This document shows positions 1 through 6,545 of a stretch of 18,013 bases of DNA, one piece after another. The notes below the pieces were generated by a model. It saw only the letters and a list, made by a program, of their open reading frames with translations, had not been told where the DNA came from and did no database searches. Source of the DNA: JBGLNJ01 sp964353405 (GTDB taxonomy: Bacteria; Chloroflexota; Anaerolineae; Fen-1058); contig CAYGWJ010000375.1 in assembly GCA_964353405.1 (NCBI GenBank), positions 1 through 18,013 of the forward strand, read 5' to 3'. Position 1 is the stretch's first letter. Each line of letters opens with the position of its first letter. Both the position numbers and the translations under genes were made by a program.

Positions 1-248
1 CACACCATCGCCAGCGCGATGCCGGTATTACCGCTCGTCGGCTCGACGATGATGGTGTCCGGTTTGATGAGTCCAGCCTGTTCGGCGGCGTCAATCATCG
101 CCGCGCCGATGCGATCCTTGACGCTGTGGGCTGGATTGTAGAATTCAAGCTTGGCGGCGACCTCGGCCAGAGCGCCCTGCGTCAGGCGGTTCAGGCGGAC
201 CAGCGGCGTATTGCCAATCAACTCGGTGACATTATTTGCAATTTTCAT
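1..248 (-). CDS. cysK: Cysteine synthase (O-acetylserine sulfhydrylase), N-terminal part; cut by the window edge
   Basis: This is a PLP enzyme that joins O-acetylserine and sulfide to make cysteine in the cytoplasm. Only the first 82 residues are in the window. They carry the family's N-terminal TELIGNTPLVRLNR block, the PLP-lysine motif NPAHSVKDR (Lys44) and the phosphate-binding loop PTSGNTG (residues 70-76), all at the usual positions for CysK. The ATG at 248 is preceded by a good ribosome binding site (GAGGGAG). The gene lies downstream of an Rrf2 regulator and a sulfonate-type ABC transporter on the same strand, but has its own strong promoter (508-536) and a long leader. Its context supports a role in sulfur assimilation. 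CysM or cystathionine beta-synthase-like relatives are less likely given the close match to the CysK consensus. The C-terminal part is not visible. Confidence 0.95.
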   Translation of the reverse strand, partial: MKIANNVTELIGNTPLVRLNRLTQGALAEVAAKLEFYNPAHSVKDRIGAAMIDAAEQAGLIKPDTIIVEPTSGNTGIALAMV

Positions 249-507
249 TTGAATCTCCCTCTGTAAGATCATTGAACAACCATGGTTAAAAAAACAGACG
301 ACAGCCAACTGCGCGCCCTACCGGTGCGGTAAGGCAGCCCAAAGCAACAGACCACCACACCCAATTCTGCGGGGAAGCTGTCCGCCGCTCGCGGCAGTTG
401 ACCGTCGTTCAAATACTCAAAAGCGAGGCGGTGGTTACAGTCCCCGCCCCAGACACATGCATGCGCTCATTCGATAGTGTTCCTTTTCCCTGGCCCAGGC
501 TGCTCCC
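249..507 (-). promoter_or_regulatory. Long, probably structured 5' leader of cysK
   Basis: About 250 nt separate the predicted transcription start (near 501) from the cysK start codon, with no convincing gene. Read on the minus strand, the leader contains an 8-bp stem with one G-U pair (arms 328-335 and 315-322, 5-nt loop) and a GC-rich hairpin around 378-400. It ends in a run of seven U (288-294) about 40 nt before the start codon. Two segments, 394-400 and 377-382, can also pair with 306-312 and 300-305; those pairings are not nested, so they would be alternatives or a pseudoknot. Alternative pairing before a U tract suggests transcription attenuation. I could not match it to a T-box, SAM or other named class. 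Confidence 0.4.
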
Positions 508-536
508 ATTGTAGAGACGAAAGGCCATCTTGTCAA
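508..536 (-). promoter_or_regulatory. Strong sigma-70-type promoter for cysK
   Basis: On the minus strand TTGACA (531-536) is followed after exactly 17 bp by TACAAT (508-513). It starts 9 bp past the stop codon of the upstream ABC permease, so cysK can be transcribed independently of the transporter operon. I see no copy of the dyad found at the Rrf2 gene promoter here. Confidence 0.75.
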
Positions 537-544
537 GACAAAAA

Positions 545-1306
545 TCAACCCGCGTGCTGCAGGCCCCACCGCTCTCGGATGCGCCGCTCGACAGGGCTGA
601 ACAGCGCGCGATCCACCGACAGGCCAATGGCGACGATGACGATCATCACGGCGATGACTTGCGCCATGTCGTTCAGCTCGCGGCCCATCGTCAAGAGCTG
701 TCCCAGACTCACGCTCATGTACAGCAGTTCACCCGCCATCAGCGACCGCCATGCGAACGACCAGCCCAGCTTCATCCCCGAAATGATGGCCGGGAGAGCC
801 GCAGGCAAAATGACACGCGTGTAAAGCGTCAAGCCTCCCGCGCCCATCGTCCGCGCCGCGCGCAGGTAAAGCGGCGGCGTGTTGTGGACGCCGTCGGCGG
901 TGGAAAGCGTCACCGACAGCACCGCGCCCATCACCACGACGAACAGGATCGCTTTTTCCGAAAGCCCAAACCACAACAGTGCCAGCGGCAGCCAGCAAAT
1001 GCTGGGCAGAGCCTGCAAGCCCAGCACGATCGAACCGAGTGTGTCCTGCACGAACTTGACCCGGCCCAACAACAATCCGAGCGGAATGCCAATGGTCAAT
1101 GACAGTCCGTAACCGATCAGGATGCGCCGCAGGCTCACGGCGATCGCGCGCGGATAAGAGCCGTCGGCCAGGCCCGAAATCAACGCTGCCGCCACACTGG
1201 ACATGGAGGGAAAGACATACGAAGGCCAGAGGCGCAGCCGGAAGAGCGCCTCCCACACCGCCAGCAACGCCACAAAGAACGCCAGCCTAAGCCGCCAGCC
1301 GCTCAT
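545..1306 (-). CDS. ABC transporter permease, SsuC/TauC-like (sulfonate/nitrate/taurine type)
   Basis: This is a 253-residue inner-membrane permease of the binding-protein-dependent transporter family. It has about six hydrophobic segments and the cytoplasmic coupling region near residues 175-200 (around AWRSLMAGELLYM), typical of SsuC/TauC/NrtB-like permeases. The ATG at 1306 lies inside the 3' end of the ATPase gene (20-bp overlap), behind a strong ribosome binding site (GGAGGAGG), so the two are translationally coupled. Neighbouring cysK and a sulfur-type Rrf2 regulator make an organosulfur substrate the best guess. Nitrate, bicarbonate or pyrimidine-precursor uptake cannot be excluded from sequence. 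No periplasmic-type binding protein gene is in the visible operon. Confidence 0.85.
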   Translation of the reverse strand: MSGWRLRLAFFVALLAVWEALFRLRLWPSYVFPSMSSVAAALISGLADGSYPRAIAVSLRRILIGYGLSLTIGIPLGLLLGRVKFVQDTLGSIVLGLQALPSICWLPLALLWFGLSEKAILFVVVMGAVLSVTLSTADGVHNTPPLYLRAARTMGAGGLTLYTRVILPAALPAIISGMKLGWSFAWRSLMAGELLYMSVSLGQLLTMGRELNDMAQVIAVMIVIVAIGLSVDRALFSPVERRIRERWGLQHAG

Positions 1307-2078
1307 GTTCCACCTCCTCCTGCTGCGCCGCCAGCACTTCTTCGCGCAGGTCGGCCAACACCTGGCGCGTGGCGTCCACCAGCGCGTAGTCTTCGATGTG
1401 GCGTGGGCGCGGCAGCTCGCACTTGAACTCGCGCTTGATGCGCCCCGGCCGCGCCGACATCAGCAGCACCCGGTCGCCCAGCACCAGCGCCTCGCGCACG
1501 TTGTGCGTGACGAACAGAATCGTCTTGCCGGTCTGTGCCCAGATGTCTTGCAACTGGTCGTGAAGCGAGTCGCGCGTTTGCGCGTCGAGCGCGGCGAACG
1601 GCTCGTCCATCAACAACACTTGAGGCTCTAGCGCCAGCGCACGCGCCAGAGCGACGCGCTGCTTCATGCCGCCGGAAAGCTCGTGGACGAACGCTTTCTT
1701 GAAACTGCCTAATCGAACCAGCCGGAGGTATTGCATCGCCTTGTCCACGCACTCGGCCCGGGACATTCCCCCGGCTGCCAACCCGAACGCCACATTGTCC
1801 TGCACGTTGAGCCAGGGAAATAGCGCAGCTTCCTGAAAGATGATCACGCGGTCGCGCCCGGGCCCGGTGACCGGATTCCCGTCCACCATCACTTGGCCGG
1901 CGTCTGGTTTTTCCAGCCCGGCGACGAGGTTAAGTAGCGTGGACTTGCCGCAGCCTGAAGGCCCCAGCAAACACACAAACTCGCCCGGCGTCACGTTGAG
2001 CGTGATGTCGTTCAACGCGCGCGTGTCGCCCCGGCGACTCAAAAATGTTTTGCTCACGGAGCGTAATTCGAGTTTCAC
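1287..2078 (-). CDS. ABC transporter ATP-binding protein, SsuB/TauB-like
   Basis: A 263-residue ATPase with all motifs intact: Walker A GPSGCGKST (39-47), Q-loop Gln82, signature LSGGMKQ (134-140), Walker B VLLMDEP (154-160) and switch His192. The FPWLNVQDNV stretch after the Q-loop is characteristic of the nitrate/sulfonate/taurine importers. It powers uptake through the adjacent permease. The start is GTG at 2078, supported by GGGGGAG just upstream and by alignment of the MKLELRSVSK beginning with the family. It is 39 bp downstream of the Rrf2 regulator gene on the same strand and overlaps the permease, so the three genes probably form one operon. The substrate is inferred from context only. 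Confidence 0.9.
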   Translation of the reverse strand: MKLELRSVSKTFLSRRGDTRALNDITLNVTPGEFVCLLGPSGCGKSTLLNLVAGLEKPDAGQVMVDGNPVTGPGRDRVIIFQEAALFPWLNVQDNVAFGLAAGGMSRAECVDKAMQYLRLVRLGSFKKAFVHELSGGMKQRVALARALALEPQVLLMDEPFAALDAQTRDSLHDQLQDIWAQTGKTILFVTHNVREALVLGDRVLLMSARPGRIKREFKCELPRPRHIEDYALVDATRQVLADLREEVLAAQQEEVEHERLAA

Positions 2079-2117
2079 AGCTCCCCCTCTGACGATGTTT
2101 GCGTCCGATTTGGATTC

Positions 2118-2603
2118 TCAGGCTTTGCGCCTTGACCGTTTTGACGGTTTGGGATTTGATGCTTGAGGTTTGACGTTCGACAAGGCTCGGCCGCGCGAGA
2201 CTGCGTCAGCCAGCGACATGTAATCCACCACCGCAACAATCGCATCGCGCACCTGGTTCATCGCCGCGCGCAGCGCGCACGTGCGCTCGTCGGGGCAGGT
2301 GCACGGCTCATAGGCGATGACACTGACACAGCCCACCGGCGCAATCGTGCCATCGAGCGCGCGGATGACCTGGCCCAGCGTGATCTCTTCGGCCGGGCGG
2401 CTCAGCGTGTAACCGCCGTGCGCACCCACCTGGCTGCGGATAACGCCCGTGTTGCGCAAAGTAACGAAAATCTGCTCCAGGAACTTGACCGGGATATTGT
2501 TGCGCTCGGCCAAATTCCTGAGCCGCAGGGGACCTTGGTCGGCATGCGCGGCCAGGTCCAGCAGCGCCCGCAGGCCGTATTCGCTTCGCTTGGAAAGTTT
2601 CAT
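2118..2603 (-). CDS. Rrf2-family transcriptional regulator (CymR/IscR-like)
   Basis: A 161-residue DNA-binding regulator. It starts with the classic MKLSKRSEYGLRALLDLA helix, followed by the winged helix-turn-helix and the GAHGGYTLSRP wing (about 60-70). Four cysteines (92, 101, 103, 109) sit where Fe-S Rrf2 members such as IscR keep their cluster ligands, so a cluster or thiol-sensing role is possible. The start at 2603 is chosen over an upstream in-frame ATG because the family begins with MKLS and because the promoter and dyad lie in the upstream extension. In B. subtilis the Rrf2 protein CymR represses sulfur genes and binds CysK; the proximity to cysK suggests a comparable role here (inference). 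The last 20 residues are a basic, low-complexity tail. Confidence 0.92.
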   Translation of the reverse strand: MKLSKRSEYGLRALLDLAAHADQGPLRLRNLAERNNIPVKFLEQIFVTLRNTGVIRSQVGAHGGYTLSRPAEEITLGQVIRALDGTIAPVGCVSVIAYEPCTCPDERTCALRAAMNQVRDAIVAVVDYMSLADAVSRGRALSNVKPQASNPKPSKRSRRKA

Positions 2604-2607
2604 GGTG

Positions 2608-2643
2608 TAATTCCTATAAAATCTAGTGAATTGATAGGAATTA
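2608..2643. promoter_or_regulatory. Inverted-repeat operator at the Rrf2 regulator promoter
   Basis: Perfect 10-bp arms TAATTCCTAT (2608-2617) and ATAGGAATTA (2634-2643) are separated by 16 bp. The right arm overlaps the -10 box and the left arm sits just before the start codon, so a bound dimer would block transcription. The GGAATT half-sites recall those of CymR-type Rrf2 regulators, so autorepression by the adjacent gene product is likely. Confidence 0.75.
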
Positions 2644-2668
2644 TAACCAATTGACGCAGGCTTGTCAA
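2640..2668 (-). promoter_or_regulatory. Consensus promoter of the Rrf2-ABC operon
   Basis: On the minus strand TTGACA (2663-2668), a 17-bp spacer and TATAAT (2640-2645) are a perfect sigma-70-type promoter. The -10 box is embedded in the inverted-repeat operator. Confidence 0.85.
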
Positions 2669-2702
2669 ACAAAACCCCCGGCCTGCCAACCCGGCCGGGG
2701 GT
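2665..2702 (-). terminator. Rho-independent terminator of the zinc-ribbon gene
   Basis: Perfect 10-bp GC-rich stem (2674-2683 with 2693-2702) and a 9-nt loop, followed on the minus strand by TTTTGTTTG. It lies 27 bp past the stop codon of the zinc-ribbon gene and directly before the Rrf2 promoter, insulating the two units. Confidence 0.85.
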
Positions 2703-2729
2703 GGGTTCAATCTGCAGCCGCCTTTGACC

Positions 2730-3314
2730 TTAGATCAGTTTAGCGCCGCAGCGGGCGCAGAATTTGCTGCCGTGCGGCTCAGCCTGCCCGCACTGAGGGC
2801 AATACACCGGTTGAGCCTCGCCCAGCGGCGCACCGCAGCCGGTGCACGTCGGCGCGCCGGGCGAGTTAGCCACGCCGCAATAGGGGCACGCCACGGCCCG
2901 CTTGGCCGGGTCGCCGCCCAGGCCCGCGCCCACGCTCTGGCTGTACTTGTCCACCGTCTGCCAGACCTGTTGCGGCAACGAAAAGCTGCTCACGTCGCTC
3001 ACAATTTCGCCCAGGTTGCCCAACAGCGACAGCGGGTTGAACAGTGCGCCCAACCCGGCCTGCGCCAGGTCGGCGGCTGCGCCCAGCCATTGCTGCTCTC
3101 CCACGCTCACATTCACGCCGTCGGGCGTCTTGCTGATGGTGACGGCCAGCGCATTCTCCACGCGGCCACGGCTGTCCCGCGTGCCCACCTGCACCATCAC
3201 GCGGTCGCCCTGGTTGTATCGCTGGGCGGCAGAATTGCCCTGGTTGAACTGCGCCATCAGCAGGTTGGCTAACTCGTCCGGCTCGAGATCGCCGTGATAG
3301 GTGCGTTGCTCCAT
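2730..3314 (-). CDS. Double zinc-ribbon protein of unknown function
   Basis: A 194-residue protein. Residues 1-130 are of a type I do not recognise: an acidic, helix-rich start (GDLEPDELANLLMAQFNQG), a beta-rich part and a Gly/Leu-rich amphipathic stretch around 78-112. The C-terminus has two zinc ribbons, CPYC...CTGC (143-160) and CPQC...CARC (172-189), each with two CxxC pairs and so able to bind one Zn each. The ATG at 3314 follows GGAGGTATCT, a good ribosome binding site. A longer upstream reading of the frame would run through the promoter and is rejected. It is a single-gene unit with its own promoter and terminator, divergent from the sensor kinase operon. Zinc ribbons of this kind often mediate protein contacts, but nothing here fixes a partner. 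Confidence 0.8.
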   Translation of the reverse strand: MEQRTYHGDLEPDELANLLMAQFNQGNSAAQRYNQGDRVMVQVGTRDSRGRVENALAVTISKTPDGVNVSVGEQQWLGAAADLAQAGLGALFNPLSLLGNLGEIVSDVSSFSLPQQVWQTVDKYSQSVGAGLGGDPAKRAVACPYCGVANSPGAPTCTGCGAPLGEAQPVYCPQCGQAEPHGSKFCARCGAKLI

Positions 3315-3333
3315 AGATACCTCCGTCACAGAG

Positions 3334-3361
3334 ATTATACCTGAACAGGCGCAGAAATCAA
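3334..3361 (-). promoter_or_regulatory. Promoter of the zinc-ribbon gene
   Basis: On the minus strand TTGATT (3356-3361) and TATAAT (3334-3339) are 16 bp apart. The -10 box is 19 bp before the start codon, leaving a very short leader with the GGAGG ribosome binding site. Confidence 0.65.
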
Positions 3362-3375
3362 CGGCGCGACGTGTA

Positions 3376-3396
3376 GGGCAAGATGACAGCTTGCCC
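3376..3396. promoter_or_regulatory. Inverted repeat between divergent promoters (candidate operator)
   Basis: Perfect 7-bp arms GGGCAAG (3376-3382) and CTTGCCC (3390-3396) with a 7-bp spacer. It covers the -35 region of the sensor kinase promoter and lies 15 bp from the divergent zinc-ribbon promoter, a position suited to a shared regulator. The protein that binds is unknown. Confidence 0.45.
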
Positions 3397-3404
3397 CACG
3401 ATTG

Positions 3405-3413
3405 TGCTATAAT
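3405..3413 (+). promoter_or_regulatory. Extended -10 promoter of the sensor kinase operon
   Basis: TGCTATAAT combines a perfect -10 box (3408-3413) with the upstream TG of extended -10 promoters. No good -35 box is found at normal spacing. It is 28 bp upstream of the chosen kinase start codon. Confidence 0.55.
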
Positions 3414-3440
3414 GATGCCCACAACGGGAGAAAGAAACGG

Positions 3441-4904
3441 ATGGACCGTAACCGGACCAAGATTGAATGGCAAATCATCCTGCCCGTCGTCGTTGTCCTA
3501 TTGGCCTTGGGAGCCTTTATCGCCCTGTTGACCCTGCTGAACGACACACGAGCCGACGGAGCGCTGATCCTTGTGTTGATGCTGGCTGGCGTGGCCTTTT
3601 TTGCCGCCTGGCAGCCCAGCCAACTCGCCCAACAGAAGCGCGCCCTCCGGGAAGAGCTGGCGCAGCGCACCTCTGATTTATCCATGCAGAACACACGGCT
3701 CACGGCGCTTCACGATATGGCGCAAAGCCTGGGCAGTCCGCTGCGGATGGACGAAGTCCTGCTGCAGGGCGCGGAGCGCGTCAAGACGGTGCTCGATGTA
3801 GACGCCGCGCATATTCACCTCGTCAGCAACGAAGGCCAGAATCTCAAGTTGGAAACCGCCGTCGGCGCTCCGGTGTCGTTCCTGGCCGAAGAGGCCACCA
3901 TCGGCATGGGCGAGTGTTTGTGTGGACTGGTCGCCTCGTCGGTGCAGCCGGTGGTGGTGACGGACCTGCGCAGCGACGCGCGCGCCACGCGCGTCGCCTG
4001 CAAACGCCACGGCTTTTGCAGCCTGGCCAGCGTGCCGTTGCGCTCGCACGACCGCGCCATGGGCATTCTCACGGTCAACTCGCGCGTTCGACGCGAGTTC
4101 ACGACGGCCGACCTAGAGTTGCTCACCACACTGGGCAACCAGCTTGGCGCGGCGATTGAGAACGCGCAGTTTTACGCCGAGATGGAGCGGCGCGTCCAGG
4201 AGCTTTCGCGTCAGGTGGAGCACCTCGTCGTCGTCCAGGAGCGGGAGCGCATCAGCCGCGAGATTCACGACGGGCTGGCGCAGGCGCTGGCGCTGCTCAA
4301 CATGCGCGTGAGCGTGACGCAGAGCCTCCTCGTAGCCGGACAGACGGAACAGGCGCGCAAGGAACTAGCCGAAGCCGCCGAGGTGATTGACGCCGCCAAC
4401 CGCGATGTGCGCGAAGCCATCACCGCGCTCAGGCTCACCTCTCCCAAAGGCGTCGAGTTTACGCCGACCCTCAAAGAATTCGTGCTGGACTTTGGCCTGC
4501 GCAACAACATCGAGACGGATTTTCATGCGGTGGACGGCGCGCGCGCCGTTGTCCTTGCGCCGATGGCCGAAGTGCAGCTCATGCGCATCATCCAGGAGGC
4601 GCTCACCAACGTCCGTAAGCACGCCCGCGCTCAACGCGCCAAGGTGGATCTGACCCGGCGTGGCATCCGGCTGGTGGTGTGCATCGAAGACGACGGCCAG
4701 GGCTTTGACATGGATGCGGTGCTCACAGGCCAGAACAAAAAGAACTTTGGATTGACGACGATGAACGAACGCGCCGCGAGTATCGGCGGCTTGCTGGACG
4801 TGCGAACGCAAATCGGCGGCGGGACACGCATCACCGTGAGCGTGCCGTGCGATTCGGAGCTTGCGCCCGAACGCCAGGTGCCGCTCGAAGAAGTCACGGA
4901 TTGA
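3441..4904 (+). CDS. NarL/DesK-type sensor histidine kinase with GAF domain
   Basis: A 487-residue membrane kinase. Two hydrophobic segments (about 9-31 and 35-53) form a hairpin with almost no external loop, so the input is probably cytoplasmic or within the membrane. A GAF domain follows (about 95-250). The HisKA_3 dimerisation domain holds ERISREIHDGLAQAL with phospho-acceptor His276, and the HATPase domain has N-box EALTNVRKHA (Asn390) and G-box DDGQGFD. The ATG at 3441 is preferred over one 39 bp upstream, which overlaps the -10 box. The response regulator gene starts 20 bp after the stop, giving a cognate pair. By analogy with the family the kinase autophosphorylates His276 and passes phosphate to that regulator; the signal is unknown. 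Confidence 0.93.
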   Translation: MDRNRTKIEWQIILPVVVVLLALGAFIALLTLLNDTRADGALILVLMLAGVAFFAAWQPSQLAQQKRALREELAQRTSDLSMQNTRLTALHDMAQSLGSPLRMDEVLLQGAERVKTVLDVDAAHIHLVSNEGQNLKLETAVGAPVSFLAEEATIGMGECLCGLVASSVQPVVVTDLRSDARATRVACKRHGFCSLASVPLRSHDRAMGILTVNSRVRREFTTADLELLTTLGNQLGAAIENAQFYAEMERRVQELSRQVEHLVVVQERERISREIHDGLAQALALLNMRVSVTQSLLVAGQTEQARKELAEAAEVIDAANRDVREAITALRLTSPKGVEFTPTLKEFVLDFGLRNNIETDFHAVDGARAVVLAPMAEVQLMRIIQEALTNVRKHARAQRAKVDLTRRGIRLVVCIEDDGQGFDMDAVLTGQNKKNFGLTTMNERAASIGGLLDVRTQIGGGTRITVSVPCDSELAPERQVPLEEVTD

Positions 4905-4924
4905 GGATCGAAGGAGGCGCCACT

Positions 4925-5593
4925 GTGCCGATGCGAATTCTTTTGGTAGACGACCACATCTTGTTCCGCAAGGGCCTCGCCAACCTGCTCAACAGCCAGC
5001 CCGACTTTGACATCGTCGGTGAGGCCGGCGACGGTTTTGAGGGTGTAGAGAAAGCCAAGGTGCTCAAGCCCGACCTCATCCTGATGGATGTGACCATGCC
5101 GCGTTCCACGGGACCCGAGGCCACGCGGCTCATTATGCGCGAGATGCCAGACATGCAGATCGTCATGTTGTCGGTTTCCGACGACGACCAGGACCTGTTT
5201 GCGGCCATCCGCGCCGGGGCGATGGGCTATCTGCTCAAAAGCATCAAACCTGACGAGTTGTTCGCCCGGCTGCGCGGTGTTGCGGCGGGTGAAGCGCCCA
5301 TCAACCGGCTGATGGCAGCCAAGATTCTGCGCGAGTTTGCCAAAAGCCCGGTTCAGCCCGAACCTCGACCGGCGGACTGGCCGCAAGAGATCACCGAGCG
5401 CGAGCGCGAAGTCTTGCAGTGCGTCGCCAAGGGCATGAGCAACCGCCAGATCGGCGAGGCGCTCAACATTGCCGAGAACACGGTCAAGAATCATGTGCGG
5501 AGCATCCTCGACAAACTGCATCTGGCGAACCGCGCGCAGATGGCGGCGTATGCGGTGCAGACGGGATTGAATAAAGCCAGTGGTCAGTCGTAG
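4925..5593 (+). CDS. NarL/LuxR-family DNA-binding response regulator
   Basis: A 222-residue regulator. The receiver domain has the acidic pair Asp9-Asp10, phospho-acceptor Asp55 (LILMDVTMP) and the LLKSIKP lysine loop. The LuxR-type helix-turn-helix near the C-terminus contains ITEREREVLQ and NTVKNHVRSILDKL. GTG at 4925 is chosen because GGAGG (4913-4917) is 7 bp upstream; an ATG two codons later is 13 bp away. It is the partner of the kinase 20 bp upstream. Targets cannot be read from the window; the inverted repeat upstream of the kinase is one candidate autoregulatory site. Confidence 0.94.
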   Translation: MPMRILLVDDHILFRKGLANLLNSQPDFDIVGEAGDGFEGVEKAKVLKPDLILMDVTMPRSTGPEATRLIMREMPDMQIVMLSVSDDDQDLFAAIRAGAMGYLLKSIKPDELFARLRGVAAGEAPINRLMAAKILREFAKSPVQPEPRPADWPQEITEREREVLQCVAKGMSNRQIGEALNIAENTVKNHVRSILDKLHLANRAQMAAYAVQTGLNKASGQS

Positions 5594-5684
5594 ATCCCCG
5601 TCAGGGGATGAAGAATAGGTAGTCATCATTGGTCGGCGGCCAGCGGCCGGTTCGCTCCGCCGATTCGTTTTGAGGAGTTTCGCC

Positions 5685-6302
5685 GTGACCCGCATTATCC
5701 TCGTCCGTCACGGGCAAACCGAGTGGAATCGAGTGGAGCGCTTTCGCGGCCGGGCCGACGTGCCGCTCAATGAAATCGGACTGGCGCAAGCGGAAGCGAC
5801 CGGCAGGCGCGTGGCGAGCGAGTGGCAACCGGTCTGTGTATACTCCAGTCCTCTCTCGCGCGCGGTCAAAACGGCTGAAGCGATCGCGAGACACTTGCAC
5901 TTGCCGGTGCAAATCCACGCCGGCATGGCCGACATTGACTATGGCGCGTGGCAAGGCCTGACGCCCGACGAGGTCAAGGAACGCTGGCCGGAAACTCTAT
6001 ACGCCTGGTACAATGTGCCGCACACGGCCCGCATCCCCGGGGGCGAGACGCTGGACGACTTGCGCACGCGCGGCATGGCGGCGGTGAATGAATTAGCCGC
6101 TCGTCACGCGGAGCAGACCCTCGTCCTGGTGGGGCACACCGTCATCAACCGTATCATCCTGCTGGGTGTGCTGGGACTGGGCAATGACCGTTTCTGGCAC
6201 TTGAGGCAGGACACGTGCGCCATCAACGTGTTCGAGGTGGATGCGCCAACGGGCGAGTCTACGCTCGTGTCTCTGAACGACACCTGTCACTTGCGCGAGT
6301 GA
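5685..6302 (+). CDS. Histidine phosphatase family protein (phosphoglycerate mutase-like)
   Basis: A 205-residue cytoplasmic enzyme of the branch-1 histidine phosphatase superfamily. The catalytic RHGQTEWN motif places the phospho-accepting His at residue 9, the DYGAWQGLTPDEV segment is typical of the PhoE/CobC/GpmB-like group, and the second catalytic His is in VGHTVINR (His151). Members dephosphorylate sugar phosphates, phosphoglycerate or alpha-ribazole phosphate; sequence alone does not choose between them. The GTG at 5685 is preferred over a TTG at 5670 because TGAGGAG (5671-5677) is well spaced for it and the family begins a few residues before RHG. It lies 91 bp after the response regulator, possibly in the same transcript. 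Confidence 0.9.
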   Translation: MTRIILVRHGQTEWNRVERFRGRADVPLNEIGLAQAEATGRRVASEWQPVCVYSSPLSRAVKTAEAIARHLHLPVQIHAGMADIDYGAWQGLTPDEVKERWPETLYAWYNVPHTARIPGGETLDDLRTRGMAAVNELAARHAEQTLVLVGHTVINRIILLGVLGLGNDRFWHLRQDTCAINVFEVDAPTGESTLVSLNDTCHLRE

Positions 6303-6331
6303 AACCATGGGCCCTTCGGGTCTAGTACGCG

Positions 6332-6364
6332 CGCGGCGCAGCCTGCTTATCAGGCTGCGCCGCG
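6332..6364. terminator. Perfect 14-bp hairpin between convergent units (candidate bidirectional terminator)
   Basis: CGCGGCGCAGCCTG (6332-6345) pairs perfectly with 6351-6364 across a 5-nt loop. It sits between the end of the phosphatase gene (plus) and the tRNA 3' end (minus). There is no T tract on either side, so it may be a rho-assisted or bidirectional terminator, or simply a 3' RNA stabilising structure. Confidence 0.5.
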
Positions 6365-6370
6365 AATGGC

Positions 6371-6445
6371 TGGTGGGCCCGGATGGTTTCGAACCATCAA
6401 CCAACGCTTTATGAGAGCGCTGCTCTGCCATTGAGCTACGGGCCC
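6371..6445 (-). tRNA. tRNA with CAT anticodon (elongator Met, or Ile2)
   Basis: On the minus strand the 75 nt fold into a full cloverleaf: 7-bp acceptor stem (GGGCCCG/CGGGCCC), D-stem GCTC/GAGC, 5-bp anticodon stem with one G-U pair and loop CTCATAA, 5-nt variable loop, and T-arm GATGG-TTCGAAA-CCATC. Discriminator A and a genome-encoded CCA (6371-6373) follow. The perfect first base pair excludes the initiator type. CAT reads Met, but a lysidine-modified tRNA-Ile2 has the same gene anticodon and I cannot separate the two by eye. Confidence 0.95.
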
Positions 6446-6457
6446 GCGTGCGCCTAT

Positions 6458-6486
6458 AGTTTACCGCGCTTTGGTTAGGTCGTCAA
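6458..6486 (-). promoter_or_regulatory. Promoter of the tRNA gene
   Basis: On the minus strand TTGACG (6481-6486), a 17-bp spacer and TAAACT (6458-6463). Transcription would begin about 6 nt before the mature tRNA 5' end, as expected for a single tRNA gene. Confidence 0.6.
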
Positions 6487-6545
6487 CGCAGATTTCGCCT
6501 CATTGGCGCACAAACTAAACACCTACATCCACCGTGAGGTAGCTC

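Noticed and set aside
249..507. T-box or SAM riboswitch upstream of cysK
   Set aside because: The leader has AATTGGGTG-like text and a U7 tract, but the conserved T-box core (GGTACCGCG) and SAM-I/SAM-IV signatures are not present, so no class is named.
409..627. 72-residue minus-strand reading frame across the cysK promoter
   Set aside because: It overlaps the permease end and the cysK promoter/leader, with no recognisable protein features.
530..1102. Long plus-strand reading frames over the ABC permease gene
   Set aside because: They are antisense shadows of the minus-strand permease; composition is Arg/His/Gln-rich with no family resemblance.
5594..5609. Hairpin ATCCCC-GTCA-GGGGAT after the response regulator gene as a terminator
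   Set aside because: The stem is only 6 bp and is not followed by T residues; the downstream phosphatase gene is close and may be co-transcribed.
6371..6445. tRNA as an integration site of a genomic island or as initiator tRNA
   Set aside because: No integrase and no repeated tRNA 3' end were seen, and the fully paired first base pair is not that of an initiator tRNA.
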